The notes: a model not told the origin generated them from the letters alone. A DNA stretch of 64,000 bases from Lacrimispora xylanisolvens (GCF_002934545.1 NZ_PTJA01000003.1:457295-521294), one strand, 5' to 3'; positions 54,683-63,714 are shown, numbered from the stretch's first letter. Program-made: numbers and translations.

Positions 54683-54889
54683 TTAACCAGTCCTCGTATT
54701 TGACGATTTTTCCAGGCTCTTTTTTCGTTCTGTCTTTTCTTGCTTGGCTTCTAGTTCGTCCAAATAATTCTTTAGTATTGTTTCTGCTGTATTTGATATG
54801 CTTCTGTTTTGCTCTTCACTTAATTTTCTTAGTCGCTCTATTAATTCTTCTGTCGTCCGTATGGTTAATATTGGCTTCTTTGATGGCAT
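54683..54889 (-). CDS. Ribbon-helix-helix repressor of the prophage
   Basis: A 68-residue Arc/CopG-type protein: beta strand KPILTIRTTE (about 5-14), helix ELIERLRKLSEEQNRS, turn, helix ISNTAETILKNYLDE, then a basic tail. It is the only leftward gene of the prophage. The start at 54889 follows a GGAGAAA site. Two identical 16-bp elements lie just upstream and are its likely operators, so it probably represses itself and the rightward genes from 55252. Confidence 0.8.
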   Translation of the reverse strand: MPSKKPILTIRTTEELIERLRKLSEEQNRSISNTAETILKNYLDELEAKQEKTERKKSLEKSSNTRTG

Positions 54890-55251
54890 AATTTCTCCTT
54901 TATCGAAAAAGTGCTTGCACTTGTATTCTGTGTGTGATATATTTGAAACATAAAAGGTGCTTGCACTTGTATGCACCGTGTTGGCTCGATTGTTGTCGGT
55001 ACATTGGAAACCGTCTGTGTTCGGAATGCATAAGTACATAAGCATTCTGGCTATATCTCGGTAGGGTGTATAGGCAATAGACCACTGCTATTTTAGCAGA
55101 AATTCATAAGTTTTGCCTTTGTCCAGTCCGAGAATTTGAATGTATGGTAGATTACATAGGAGTATGTCCATTTTATCATACATTCAGATTTTTGTATATA
55201 TTGTGAATCTCGTTAATTGGTGGTGTTTTTATTGTTCAGGAGGTTGATATC
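54890..55251. promoter_or_regulatory. Prophage divergent control region with paired operators
   Basis: A 362-base gap. GTGCTTGCACTTGTAT occurs at 54911-54926 and again at 54957-54972, 46 bases apart. Each copy holds the inverted half-sites GTGC and GCAC, as expected for a ribbon-helix-helix dimer. The rest, 54990-55251, has no gene; promoters for both directions and possibly the replication origin should lie here, but I see no decisive motif. Confidence 0.65.
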
Positions 55252-55488
55252 ATGAAAAAAGTGACTTTGGGTGATATTTCAGAATGTTTGCCAGTTGATG
55301 AACTTCGTATTTTGGCTTATGATGGCTCGGCATATTCCGGGACATTGGTTTTGCCGTTTTCCGATGCTACTCGTTATTATCATTATGTGGTCTGGTTGAT
55401 TACGGAACTTGATATAGTAAATAGGATTGCAGGTATTATGTTGCGAGTTGATTCCCTTGAAGATTTCGAAAAGTTAAGGGGGCATTAA
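55252..55488 (+). CDS. Small prophage protein, unknown
   Basis: A 78-residue soluble protein, acidic near the end, with no family I recognise. CAGGAGG precedes its ATG and T-ending codons match the phage genes. First of four small rightward genes after the repressor. Confidence 0.55.
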   Translation: MKKVTLGDISECLPVDELRILAYDGSAYSGTLVLPFSDATRYYHYVVWLITELDIVNRIAGIMLRVDSLEDFEKLRGH

Positions 55489-55674
55489 ATGCATTTTAGT
55501 GATGGTACTTATTATTCGGCTGTTCGTGATGGCTGGGTGACTTCGTTTCAAGTTATAGGTCGTAATCCTGATGGTACTTTTGATATTCGTTGGTTAGAAG
55601 GTTCTATAAGTTCTGCTCGTAAAGTGGAAATGGTGGAATGGGTAGATGCTTATGAATCTTTACATAAAAAATAG
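55489..55674 (+). CDS. Small prophage protein, unknown
   Basis: A 61-residue protein directly joined to the previous gene (stop then ATG), with ribosome site AAGGGGG. Rich in aromatic residues and beta-prone (DGTYYSAVRDGWVTSFQVIG, NPDGTFDIRWLEG); it could be a small beta-barrel, but no function can be given. Confidence 0.55.
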   Translation: MHFSDGTYYSAVRDGWVTSFQVIGRNPDGTFDIRWLEGSISSARKVEMVEWVDAYESLHKK

Positions 55675-55700
55675 TAAATACGTTAAGGAGGTCAAATTTT

Positions 55701-55982
55701 ATGAAAGTTACTGGTATTTTTAAGTTAATGGGGGTTGAATCTCAATCTGGCTTTAAAGATCCGTCGCAGGTAAATTATGTCGTTGGTCTGGCTCAGGGTA
55801 TGGACAGTTTGCGTATGTATCTTGACGCGACTGAGTTTAATCTATACAAGGACATTCCTCCATATTCTGATGTGGAAGTGGTTCTTGATTACAACCCGGT
55901 TGCAAAGGAAGTTCGGTACTCCATGCACCTTGTTACAATGGCACCCGTTAACAAAGCTTCTGCTATTGCTTCTGGTAAGTAA
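55701..55982 (+). CDS. Candidate phage ssDNA-binding protein
   Basis: A 93-residue, beta-rich protein with good ribosome site AAGGAGG. Its size and place among the small replication genes match gene V-type ssDNA-binding proteins, which coat the displaced phage strand before packaging. The call rests on position and length, not on a recognised motif. Confidence 0.5.
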   Translation: MKVTGIFKLMGVESQSGFKDPSQVNYVVGLAQGMDSLRMYLDATEFNLYKDIPPYSDVEVVLDYNPVAKEVRYSMHLVTMAPVNKASAIASGK

Positions 55983-56084
55983 TACTCGGCTATAGTGATT
56001 CCCCGGCTTCTTCCAGTATGAATCAATACCTTGCATTCTCCTTGATTACCGTTGTATCGTATTGAAATGCGTTACCGTTGTTCG

Positions 56085-56117
56085 GTGAGTGGGGGCATCG
56101 CCGGGGGGACCGCTCAC
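56085..56117 (+). other. G-rich hairpin, candidate phage origin
   Basis: GTGAGTGG (56085-56092) pairs with CCGCTCAC (56110-56117) with one G-U pair around a loop containing runs of G. There is no T-run. It is a second candidate for an origin or packaging hairpin. Confidence 0.35.
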
Positions 56118-56146
56118 ACGGATTCTGTTTTATGGGGGTACATGAG

Positions 56147-56374
56147 ATGAAATTGTCAGAATTGGAACTGCTCTATCTTCGCCGACTTCTGGTGGAGCGT
56201 CTGGAATCTCTTGACAGAGGTCTCCAGAAGAATCTCCGCATCTTTGGAGATTCGGACGACATTGTTTTGAAACAGCGGAAAATCGGGAATTTGGAAGCTG
56301 AAACAGCCGTTTTGACGGCTATCAAAGAAAAGGTTAATCTTGAAATTGGTTTTTGCTCTCTCACTGCTACTTGA
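56147..56374 (+). CDS. Small helical prophage protein, unknown
   Basis: A 75-residue, mostly helical charged protein with a likely coiled coil (ELELLYLRRLLVERLESLD). ATG 56147 lies eight bases after GGGGG; an ATG at 56132 is possible. Last gene before the right junction. No family recognised. Confidence 0.55.
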   Translation: MKLSELELLYLRRLLVERLESLDRGLQKNLRIFGDSDDIVLKQRKIGNLEAETAVLTAIKEKVNLEIGFCSLTAT

Positions 56375-56425
56375 GAAAAACGGGAATTTTTGATATAATT
56401 TATGTCTGGGCTTTTTCGGTTTAGC

Positions 56426-56506
56426 AACTATTCGCAATTAACTAGACTTTCGCGAATAGTTGAAACCGTCACTTACTCTTTAAACCGCCACGCATAATTA
56501 TATCAT
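56426..56506 (+). repeat. Right prophage junction (attR), dif-like
   Basis: Shares 56440-56461, 56468-56479 and 56482-56506 with the left junction. Outer arms AACTATTCGC (56426-56435) and GCGAATAGTT (56452-56461) form a perfect 10-bp inverted repeat. The third block reaches the first base of the stop codon of the host phosphatase gene. Confidence 0.85.
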
Positions 56507-57126
56507 TACATTAATGGTGTGCTGCTGTTTTCCACTATTTGATTCAATCTGACGATCTTCCATAGTTTATTCTCAACATCATAATAAAGCTCCATAATGC
56601 CACAAAAATCAAATTTAAATTGATTTCTTTTATATACAGGTATCCCAAGTATATGACAAGCTAATAACCTCATATAGCCCTCATGGCTGAACAACAATAC
56701 ATCCTGTCCATATTTAAGAATATTATCAAATAATTCTTTTTGCCGTGTCTTAACCTCTTCACCCGTCTCTCCATCTGGAAATCTAACATCTTTAGAATAA
56801 CTAAAAAAGTCTGTCCAAAACTTAGGATATCGCTTTTTGATTTCTTCATCACTTAAAGATTCAATTACACCATTGTCTATTTCATTCAGTCGCCTATCCT
56901 CTATAGGAGTTATACGCATCAATTCAGCCACGTATTTTGCAGTCTGCTTTGTGCGCAAGTATTCACTGGTATAAATTTGGGTAATACTTATATCTTTAAA
57001 ATAAGTACATAACATTTTTGCTTTTGCTTCACCTGATTTGCTTAACGGCTCATCCTGATGTTTAAGATATACGTTAAAATAATCACCTTCTGCTTTATCC
57101 CCGTGTCTGACTACGTAAACTTTCAT
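56506..57126 (-). CDS. Histidine phosphatase family protein
   Basis: A 206-residue phosphatase of the phosphoglycerate-mutase-like superfamily with the RHG motif (Arg7-His8-Gly9; the His carries the phosphate) and a later SHEGYMRLL supplying the second His. Cytoplasmic; substrate unknown. ATG 57126 follows AAGGAGAG. Its 3' end touches the right prophage junction but the coding sequence is intact, so integration did not break it. Confidence 0.85.
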   Translation of the reverse strand: MKVYVVRHGDKAEGDYFNVYLKHQDEPLSKSGEAKAKMLCTYFKDISITQIYTSEYLRTKQTAKYVAELMRITPIEDRRLNEIDNGVIESLSDEEIKKRYPKFWTDFFSYSKDVRFPDGETGEEVKTRQKELFDNILKYGQDVLLFSHEGYMRLLACHILGIPVYKRNQFKFDFCGIMELYYDVENKLWKIVRLNQIVENSSTPLM

Positions 57127-57169
57127 TGTTCTACTCTCCTTTCGCAAATAGTCCGTTGAAATTCCACAA

Positions 57170-57583
57170 TTAAAAGTCACACATCAGCTCCCATTTAACT
57201 CCAAAGCGATCCTTTACAGAACCAATTATTAACATGTACGGTGGTCTTTCAAGTGGTCTTATTACCTCTCCCCCATCACTAAGTACTGAGAAGGCTTTTT
57301 CAACTTCTTCTACTGTATCAAACCCGATAATATGAATCACTTTCTTGGTAAGTTCCACTTCCGCTTCGTCGGATAGATCATTCATCCTTACCTCCTGCTC
57401 GCCAAACATAATCTCCGAATGATAGACTAACGATTCCTTGGCTTTATCTGGCAGTTCCCAGCCGCTTTTTACGGCATCGGAATAATGTAATAAACTCCTT
57501 ACGGTACAGCCAAAGGCTTTCTTGTATTCCTCCAAGGCTTCTTCTGTCTCTCCTGAAAAGCAGATTCTCTGAATAAATTTCAT
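57170..57583 (-). CDS. VOC-fold protein, PhnB-like
   Basis: A 137-residue protein of the vicinal oxygen chelate superfamily. It begins KFIQRICFSGETEEALEEYKKAFG and ends DRFGVKWELMCDF, the PhnB/glyoxalase-like pattern. Enzyme function cannot be assigned. ATG 57583 follows AAGGAG. Transcribed with the phosphatase gene, 43 bases away. Confidence 0.8.
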   Translation of the reverse strand: MKFIQRICFSGETEEALEEYKKAFGCTVRSLLHYSDAVKSGWELPDKAKESLVYHSEIMFGEQEVRMNDLSDEAEVELTKKVIHIIGFDTVEEVEKAFSVLSDGGEVIRPLERPPYMLIIGSVKDRFGVKWELMCDF

Positions 57584-57884
57584 ATGGGTGCTCCTTATAT
57601 ATAATAGACAATCCATTCACACGTTCCAATAACGAGACTAATTCATCCCCTTTTATACTTTAAAATATTCTTTATTAATTGTAGCATATTGATAGAAAAA
57701 ATCATAGTTTTTATAAAGTTATAATGTATTAACTATCTAATTAGAAGACTAAAAAAACAAGGAACAGGGAAAAATATGGCCATAAATATTTTGCCTTCCA
57801 CAAAAACATGACAGCATGGGCTGCCGGATATTCCATCCGGTCAGCCCATGCTGTCATGTTTTTATGTTCTATACAGATAAAATC
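57584..57884. terminator. Gap with a large bidirectional hairpin
   Basis: The 301-base gap has no gene. A perfect 22-bp stem (57802-57823 with 57842-57863), with a further CCGGA/TCCGG pair inside, ends in T on both strands. It closes the leftward glycan operon. The rest is AT-rich and should hold the promoter of the VOC and phosphatase genes. Confidence 0.8.
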
Positions 57885-58724
57885 CTACTCCAAATTCCGC
57901 AGAAAACGAAGGTATACTTCCTCTCCATACTGACTATAATTCCCATATTTTAGTTTTTCCAAAGCAATTTCGCAGAATTCCTTCCAGCTCTGATGTTCGT
58001 GTTTTACCAGAATTGGGTAAAAATATACGCCGTTATGGAAAGCTGCCGCCGCATCTCCAGGCGCATCACCGACCATCAGTATGTGGTCAGGTAAATAGCC
58101 CTGCGCCTTCAATTCCTTGATACAGTATTCCTTGCTGCCGGTATCCTGACAACAGAGTACATCCACGTACGGAAGCAGACCGCAGCGTTTCCATTCTTCC
58201 ATAACCGCCTCTCTGTTGGCGCTGGATACAATGGCTACATCGGCAAATGTATGGGCGGCTGCCAACCCACCAGCCACACCTTCAAATGGTTTTATATCCT
58301 CATCTGGCAGAGCATCAACAGCAGCATTTACCTTGTTTGACCAGGCTAGTGCTTTGTTTAAACAAGATCCCTTCGCCGTGAGTACGGTGGTTTCCAAAGC
58401 ATGGTTAGATAGCTCCGATGCCTCTTTTGTCCATGCTTCATATTCTTCAATGCCGTCAATCGGACAGTATATATCGTTTATTTCTTTCAATGCCATGGCA
58501 AGTCCGAGAAAACGGTTAATGCCGCGTGTCATGGTATAGAGGTTGATTTCATTCCAACGGTTTAATATGGTATCAGCCCAACGCTCCAGCCCCCATTCCT
58601 CAACCATACATGGGCCAAAACAACGGATATGTTTAATATCCATCGTATCCATAGCACAGCCGTCACTGTCAATGCAAATCAAAAAATCCTTCCGGCGTTT
58701 GAAATCCTTCCATTCAATATTCAT
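57885..58724 (-). CDS. HAD-family hydrolase
   Basis: A 279-residue phosphatase-like protein of the haloacid dehalogenase superfamily: motif I IDSDGCAMD (catalytic Asp19 and Asp21), then VSSANREAV and a late GDAPGDAAAA. Large helical cap between about 40 and 150. ATG 58724 follows GGGAGAG. As last gene of the glycan operon it may dephosphorylate a sugar phosphate; inference only. Confidence 0.82.
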   Translation of the reverse strand: MNIEWKDFKRRKDFLICIDSDGCAMDTMDIKHIRCFGPCMVEEWGLERWADTILNRWNEINLYTMTRGINRFLGLAMALKEINDIYCPIDGIEEYEAWTKEASELSNHALETTVLTAKGSCLNKALAWSNKVNAAVDALPDEDIKPFEGVAGGLAAAHTFADVAIVSSANREAVMEEWKRCGLLPYVDVLCCQDTGSKEYCIKELKAQGYLPDHILMVGDAPGDAAAAFHNGVYFYPILVKHEHQSWKEFCEIALEKLKYGNYSQYGEEVYLRFLRNLE

Positions 58725-58737
58725 ATCATCTCTCCCT

Positions 58738-60462
58738 CTAAAGCCGGGTTTCCCAGCGGCCACACCATACCAGTTCATTGGCCTGCCCCTTAAAAGGGCT
58801 TTTGCCAGTAATCTTGTTCACCAGCTCATGCAGATATTCCCGTGTGGGAGCATATGCGTTGATAAAGGTTTTCATCATCGGCAGGTCATACAGATGATTG
58901 GTGTAATTGAGCGATACGCAAAGCGTAGGAACTTCTTTTATCGTCCAGGGTATTTCATGTGAATGGCCGATGGAGTAATTCACCCGCACATTGTTCGTCT
59001 GCGCATACCCTTTCATATGCACAGCCATAATTACCAGATCATATTGAGATTTAAACGGTTCCCGTGCAAAGCTGCGCATCATCCGCCCTTTATTGGCTGC
59101 ACTGTGGCCTTTCATTTCCAGTTCATAAAAGTCTTCCGGTGCCGTCACTTCAAATCCGGCAGCTTCCAGTTCTTCGATGAGCATCTTCTTTGCCGGATCA
59201 GGACCGGCAGCAAGATTCTCCGGAGCACTTTCTATAAAATATAGCATTACTCTTTTTTTCTCAGCTGGGTCAATCGGCAGCAAACGCTGCGTATCTTTAA
59301 CCAGCGTGATGGCCTCTCCAGCTGCCCGGGCAGCGGCTTCTCTATGCTCCTTATGCCCTACCGCTGAAAGGTTCTCCTTAGGTGGAAAAGAAAGCTGATG
59401 AAGCCCCAGCATGGCTTTCAGACCCAGAATACGGTGCAGCGCATCATCCAGACGCTCAGCGGTAATAATTCCATTTGCAATCCCCTGCTTCATATAGGCG
59501 ATATCTTCCTCTGGATTATTAAAGAAAAGCAGCATATCACAGCCGGCGGCGATGACGCCAGGCACTACCTCGCTGCGGGGCGCAGCATTTAGCAGTCCGG
59601 CCATATGGGACGCATCGGTAAGGATCAGACCGTTAAAGCCCAGCTGGCTGCGCAACAGATCCTGCAGCAGTTCCGGGGCCAGAGTTGCTGGCATAATCTC
59701 TTCCTCTTTGATACCGGGACGTAATCTTCGGCTGTATGCCGGCTGACAGATGTGTCCTACCATAATGCTGGGGAGACCCGCTTCGATCAATGCCTCATAT
59801 ACTTTACCAAAGCTGGCATCCCATTCTTCGCAGGAAAGATCATTGCAGCCCATGAGAAGATGCTGGTCCCGCTCTTCACTGCCGTCCCCGGGAAAATGCT
59901 TGGCGGCACAGGCCAGACCGATTTCTTTCATTTCCTCCATATAAGCCTTTGATAACTCAATAATCTGATCCGGATCATTGCCAAACGCGCGGGTATTAAC
60001 AATCGTATTCCGCCAGTTGGAAACCACATCACATACGGGGGCAAACGTCCAGTTACAGCCCACAGCCGCAGCCTCCCTCCCGCCTGCGCGGGCCATATCA
60101 CGGACGGTCTCGGTTGTCTGACTGGCAGCACAGGCCGCTCCAGTGGCAACAAAGGTTCCTTCCGCCACCGCTCCATTACCGCCGGCCTCGCAGTTGGCGG
60201 CAATCAGAACCGGTATCCGGCTTTTTTCCTGGAACATACGATTTTGTTCATACACTTCCTCCAACGTGCCACCCTGCCAGCGCACTCCGCCAATATGATA
60301 ATCCTGACACAGCTTTGTAATCGCAGCCTCATCTCGCTGCAGCGTCAGATTGATAAAAAGCTGTCCTACTTTTTCATCTTCTGTCATCGAGGCCAGGGTA
60401 TCTTCTACCCATTTAATCTGTTCATTATTTAAGTAAAACGGTTTTGTTTTTAAATCAACCAC
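58738..60462 (-). CDS. GH3 beta-N-acetylhexosaminidase (NagZ-like)
   Basis: A 574-residue glycoside hydrolase family 3 enzyme. KHFPGDG (188-194) and the following His201 are typical of the N-acetylglucosaminidase branch, and Asp283 in LILTDASHMAG is the expected nucleophile. There is no signal peptide, so it acts on oligosaccharides inside the cell. It lies between a GPH symporter and a HAD phosphatase in an operon that begins with a sulfatase, pointing to desulfated GlcNAc-containing sugars. A second domain (about 370-574) follows the barrel. Confidence 0.88.
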   Translation of the reverse strand: MVDLKTKPFYLNNEQIKWVEDTLASMTEDEKVGQLFINLTLQRDEAAITKLCQDYHIGGVRWQGGTLEEVYEQNRMFQEKSRIPVLIAANCEAGGNGAVAEGTFVATGAACAASQTTETVRDMARAGGREAAAVGCNWTFAPVCDVVSNWRNTIVNTRAFGNDPDQIIELSKAYMEEMKEIGLACAAKHFPGDGSEERDQHLLMGCNDLSCEEWDASFGKVYEALIEAGLPSIMVGHICQPAYSRRLRPGIKEEEIMPATLAPELLQDLLRSQLGFNGLILTDASHMAGLLNAAPRSEVVPGVIAAGCDMLLFFNNPEEDIAYMKQGIANGIITAERLDDALHRILGLKAMLGLHQLSFPPKENLSAVGHKEHREAAARAAGEAITLVKDTQRLLPIDPAEKKRVMLYFIESAPENLAAGPDPAKKMLIEELEAAGFEVTAPEDFYELEMKGHSAANKGRMMRSFAREPFKSQYDLVIMAVHMKGYAQTNNVRVNYSIGHSHEIPWTIKEVPTLCVSLNYTNHLYDLPMMKTFINAYAPTREYLHELVNKITGKSPFKGQANELVWCGRWETRL

Positions 60463-60465
60463 TAT

Positions 60466-61914
60466 TTATGACTCCTTTGTTCTATTATTAAGTTCCATTC
60501 TTATTTTCTGCATGTATTCCGGCGTCAGGTTGTAAAACTTCATACAGATGATATTGACAATTAAACCGAACAGTGAGAATCCGTATAATCCCAGGATACC
60601 GATCGCAAACAACGGAACCGAGAAGGCATCTTCTGCAGTTGGCAGGACTCCGCCGAACCCAATGATTGCACAAAGGATTGCGATAATCGTTGGCCCCAGT
60701 GAGGAAATGACTTTATCCGCAAGGCTAAACAACGCACCAATAGTTCCGGGACAATACTTACCGCTAGAATAGTATTCGTAGTCGATGACATCTGCCAGCA
60801 TCGGATTCAGGACATTGCTGCCTATCATCGTGAAGCCTTTCATGATAACGAAGAGTCCAAGGTACGCCACAGTAAAAGCATTCCAGCCAGTAAAACCTTC
60901 AAAACCGGGGAAACTCAGGGTTCTGAAATCCCCGAATATCCAAAGAAGGATAGACAGCACGCAGGTAATTGCACCGCCCCAGCTGGAGACCAGCATGGAC
61001 TTCTTAGCGCCGTACTTACGACCGATTGCCCCCAGACCCAGGAGAATCATGATGATACTTGGAATCATGGTATAGCTGTTCACTGCCGAATTAATCTTTG
61101 CATTTCCTACAGCAATTGCATACATAATCACAACTATGGTTGCATTTCCCTGCAGGGTAGTTGCCAGCTTGTCAGTCCCTGCCGAAAGAATCAGCATCCG
61201 AAAAGGTGTGTTCGTCCTAAAAAGCCGAAGGGCGTCTACTATACTGATTTTCTCTGTTTTCTTTTCCTCTTCCTGTTTTACCGCCTCCCGGTCATACTTG
61301 TTATAAAAGAACAGGTAAATCAGGAGACAAACGGACCCTGCCAGAGTGTATACCCTGATCAGCGTTTTGAAGAATTGGAGATTGAATCCTCTTGTAGCCG
61401 GCATTAAACGGGAATATACATATACATTCACCACGGTATAGAAGATCGTAAGATATATTCCATTTACCATCCCGTAGGTAGCCCGCCCCTTTCCGTCCTT
61501 GATGCAAACCTGGGCAGTGGAACGCAGACTGCTCGCCTGCAAGGTGGTAAATACAACAAATAACATATAAAGTACCACGAATACCACTTTCCGGACACCC
61601 CCTTCCGGTAGCATCGGCGGAATATAGATCATGATCTGGCCAACTATCACAGTTCCGATACCGCCAATCAATATGTAAGGGGTAAATCTGCCGAATTTCG
61701 TATGCGTCTTGTCCGCAACATACCCCATCCCAAGGTCGGTAACCGCATCCCAGATACGGAAGGCAGTAACAAAACTCCCCGCCAGAACAACGCTGAACCC
61801 CACAATATTATTCAGATAATAGCTTAAAAATCCTGTAAAACTGGTTATTAAATTAGCCGTAATGGCAATTAGTGGAAGACACAAAATTTCCAAGTATTTA
61901 TTTCTGCTCTTCAT
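60466..61914 (-). CDS. GPH-family sugar:cation symporter
   Basis: A 482-residue carrier with twelve membrane segments of the glycoside-pentoside-hexuronide family (MelB-like): AFRIWDAVTDLGMGYVADKT near residues 50-70 holds the cation-site Asp residues. It should bring in the oligosaccharide degraded by the adjacent GH3 enzyme. Three bases separate the two genes. Confidence 0.88.
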   Translation of the reverse strand: MKSRNKYLEILCLPLIAITANLITSFTGFLSYYLNNIVGFSVVLAGSFVTAFRIWDAVTDLGMGYVADKTHTKFGRFTPYILIGGIGTVIVGQIMIYIPPMLPEGGVRKVVFVVLYMLFVVFTTLQASSLRSTAQVCIKDGKGRATYGMVNGIYLTIFYTVVNVYVYSRLMPATRGFNLQFFKTLIRVYTLAGSVCLLIYLFFYNKYDREAVKQEEEKKTEKISIVDALRLFRTNTPFRMLILSAGTDKLATTLQGNATIVVIMYAIAVGNAKINSAVNSYTMIPSIIMILLGLGAIGRKYGAKKSMLVSSWGGAITCVLSILLWIFGDFRTLSFPGFEGFTGWNAFTVAYLGLFVIMKGFTMIGSNVLNPMLADVIDYEYYSSGKYCPGTIGALFSLADKVISSLGPTIIAILCAIIGFGGVLPTAEDAFSVPLFAIGILGLYGFSLFGLIVNIICMKFYNLTPEYMQKIRMELNNRTKES

Positions 61915-61932
61915 TACTCTTCTCCTTATGAT

Positions 61933-63549
61933 TTATTCGGCATCGGTATTCCAGTAATCACCGAAGCGTTTCTGACACTCTGCGGCAATCAGAAATTTAT
62001 TCATCCCGTTCTTTATTTTTTCCCGGTATTCGTTCACATATTCAGGCGGTACCATATGCCTGATCTCTGCCCATATCATGGTGTCAGAAAAGCGTTTATC
62101 ATAGTCATACGGTACGATATCTGCTGTTCTCATCAGCCACAGGCGAAGCTTTTTTTCCAACTCCCGCGATACACTGTTATATTGCGGATCCGAGATGACA
62201 TTATGCCTTTCCTCTGGATCCTTTATCAGATCATATAACTCATCCGCCTCATTCACCCTGGATACATATTTATAATCCGTCGTACGAATCATAAATCCCT
62301 TGGCGTGGGCATCCGGATCGGTCTGGGAAACGTGCCTCGCATAGTACGGACTGTATGGTGTCGTTCCGTTGGGACCGCCGGCATGAAACTCATCACAATG
62401 AATTTCCTCCGGATTTCTCCCGCCTTCACAGGTAACAAACTCTCTGACCTTGGCGGTTCTGTCTTTTAAAATCCCGGTCAGGGAAATGCCGTACTGTGTG
62501 TGTGTTGGCATGGTTCCTGCCATATCCATTGCGGTTGCATAGAAATCAACCAGTTCTACCAGACTGTCGCTGACCCCCGGATCCAGCTCGTAGCCTTTGG
62601 GAGGTTTGATTAGAAATGGGACATTGGTAAGGCAATCCTCAAAGGTATTCTGCGCCTTTTCCGCAAGTCCGAAATCGCCTGCGAAATCGCCGTGATCGGA
62701 AAAGAAGAATATTGCAGAATTGTCATATTCTCCCGCTTCTTTCAACGCTTCACACAGGCGGTGGAACTGACCGTCAACTTTTGCCACCATCCCCAGATAA
62801 GTTGCCCTCAGCTCATTCCACTGTTCTTCGGTGTAGCCCTGAAGCTTTTGATTTGTTCTGATTGCCTCTTGGATCCTGGCTTTTCCTGTGCATTCTTCGG
62901 GTTTCACCCGCGCTTTTAGTTTTGAGCGGTCGATTAGAGAAAAATAAGGTTCTTCCACCTGATAAGGCGGGTGGGGATAACACAGTCCAAGGAACAGGCA
63001 CAGTGGTTTGTCTTTTGGTTTATGTTTGATTTGCCCGATTGCAGCGTCCACATCCTCATCATCGCCGGAATAGTGCTTCCCATTCTCATCCAGTCCCAGC
63101 CGGCCATTAAACATCGCCTGAAAGTCAAGGGGACTCTTCTCCTCATTGGGCCTTACAGGAGTTTTTGGTTTTGGGACATTACCGCCATAATAAATTTCGC
63201 TGGCATGATAGTACAAAGAATCCTCGTTCTGGGCTGCAACCAGATCATTTCTGGCATTCATCCATACATGATAGCCTTCCTTCTTCAATTCGCTGAATAT
63301 GGATTCCTCTCCCGCTCTCAAAAGATGTGTCATTGTCCTGTGCCCGTTAACATGGGGATACAATCCTGTGGTGAAGCTGCACCGGCTCGGCACACAGACC
63401 GGATTCTGGCAAAAGGCACGGCGAAAGGACACTCCGTCTGTCTGTGCCATTTCATCAAGAAACGGCGTGTGAGCCCCTGGATTGCCGAGATGTCCCATGG
63501 TGTCTGCGCGCATCTCGTCGGGATTAATTATAATAATATTTGGTCTCAT
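61933..63549 (-). CDS. Cys-type sulfatase
   Basis: A 538-residue sulfatase with signature CVPSRCSFTTG (Cys52 at the formylglycine position), metal-binding NPDEMRADTMGH at the start and FSDHGDFAGDFG. No signal peptide, so cytoplasmic. First gene of the operon with the symporter, GH3 enzyme and phosphatase; it should remove sulfate before the GH3 step. A maturase gene lies just upstream. Confidence 0.9.
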   Translation of the reverse strand: MRPNIIIINPDEMRADTMGHLGNPGAHTPFLDEMAQTDGVSFRRAFCQNPVCVPSRCSFTTGLYPHVNGHRTMTHLLRAGEESIFSELKKEGYHVWMNARNDLVAAQNEDSLYYHASEIYYGGNVPKPKTPVRPNEEKSPLDFQAMFNGRLGLDENGKHYSGDDEDVDAAIGQIKHKPKDKPLCLFLGLCYPHPPYQVEEPYFSLIDRSKLKARVKPEECTGKARIQEAIRTNQKLQGYTEEQWNELRATYLGMVAKVDGQFHRLCEALKEAGEYDNSAIFFFSDHGDFAGDFGLAEKAQNTFEDCLTNVPFLIKPPKGYELDPGVSDSLVELVDFYATAMDMAGTMPTHTQYGISLTGILKDRTAKVREFVTCEGGRNPEEIHCDEFHAGGPNGTTPYSPYYARHVSQTDPDAHAKGFMIRTTDYKYVSRVNEADELYDLIKDPEERHNVISDPQYNSVSRELEKKLRLWLMRTADIVPYDYDKRFSDTMIWAEIRHMVPPEYVNEYREKIKNGMNKFLIAAECQKRFGDYWNTDAE

Positions 63550-63714
63550 TTCTCTCCTTTCATAGTTTTATCAACTATTTTATACAGGTAGATTATAGTA
63601 AATAGGTTCTGCTTTTCGTTGTCTGATTTCGTCCGATACGCTCTATTTTCGCTATAAATATATAAGAAAAAATCATGAGTACTAATTGACAATCCCTATG
63701 GCCTTTTCTATAAA

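Larger units (their letters stand above)
49383..56461 (+). mobile_element. Inovirus-like (filamentous phage) prophage
   Basis: A 7,057-bp unit between direct repeats with thirteen genes in filamentous-phage order: coat and minor-coat candidates, Zot/pI ATPase, cargo gene, HUH replication protein, repressor, ssDNA-binding candidate. All but the repressor read rightward, and many codons end in T, as usual for phages with a T-rich virion strand. No integrase is encoded; the neighbouring host Xer recombinase is the likely integrator. It appears complete apart from an in-frame UGA in one minor-coat gene. Confidence 0.87.

Noticed and set aside
54649..54891. Rightward hydrophobic reading frame of 80 codons
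   Set aside because: It is the reverse strand of the ribbon-helix-helix gene, which has a good ribosome site and a clear fold; the hydrophobic frame has none.
57139..57152. A third att-like copy (CTTTCGCAAATAGT) upstream of the phosphatase gene
   Set aside because: Only 13 of 14 bases match the core and the neighbouring bases do not. It overlaps a ribosome-site region and is most likely chance.
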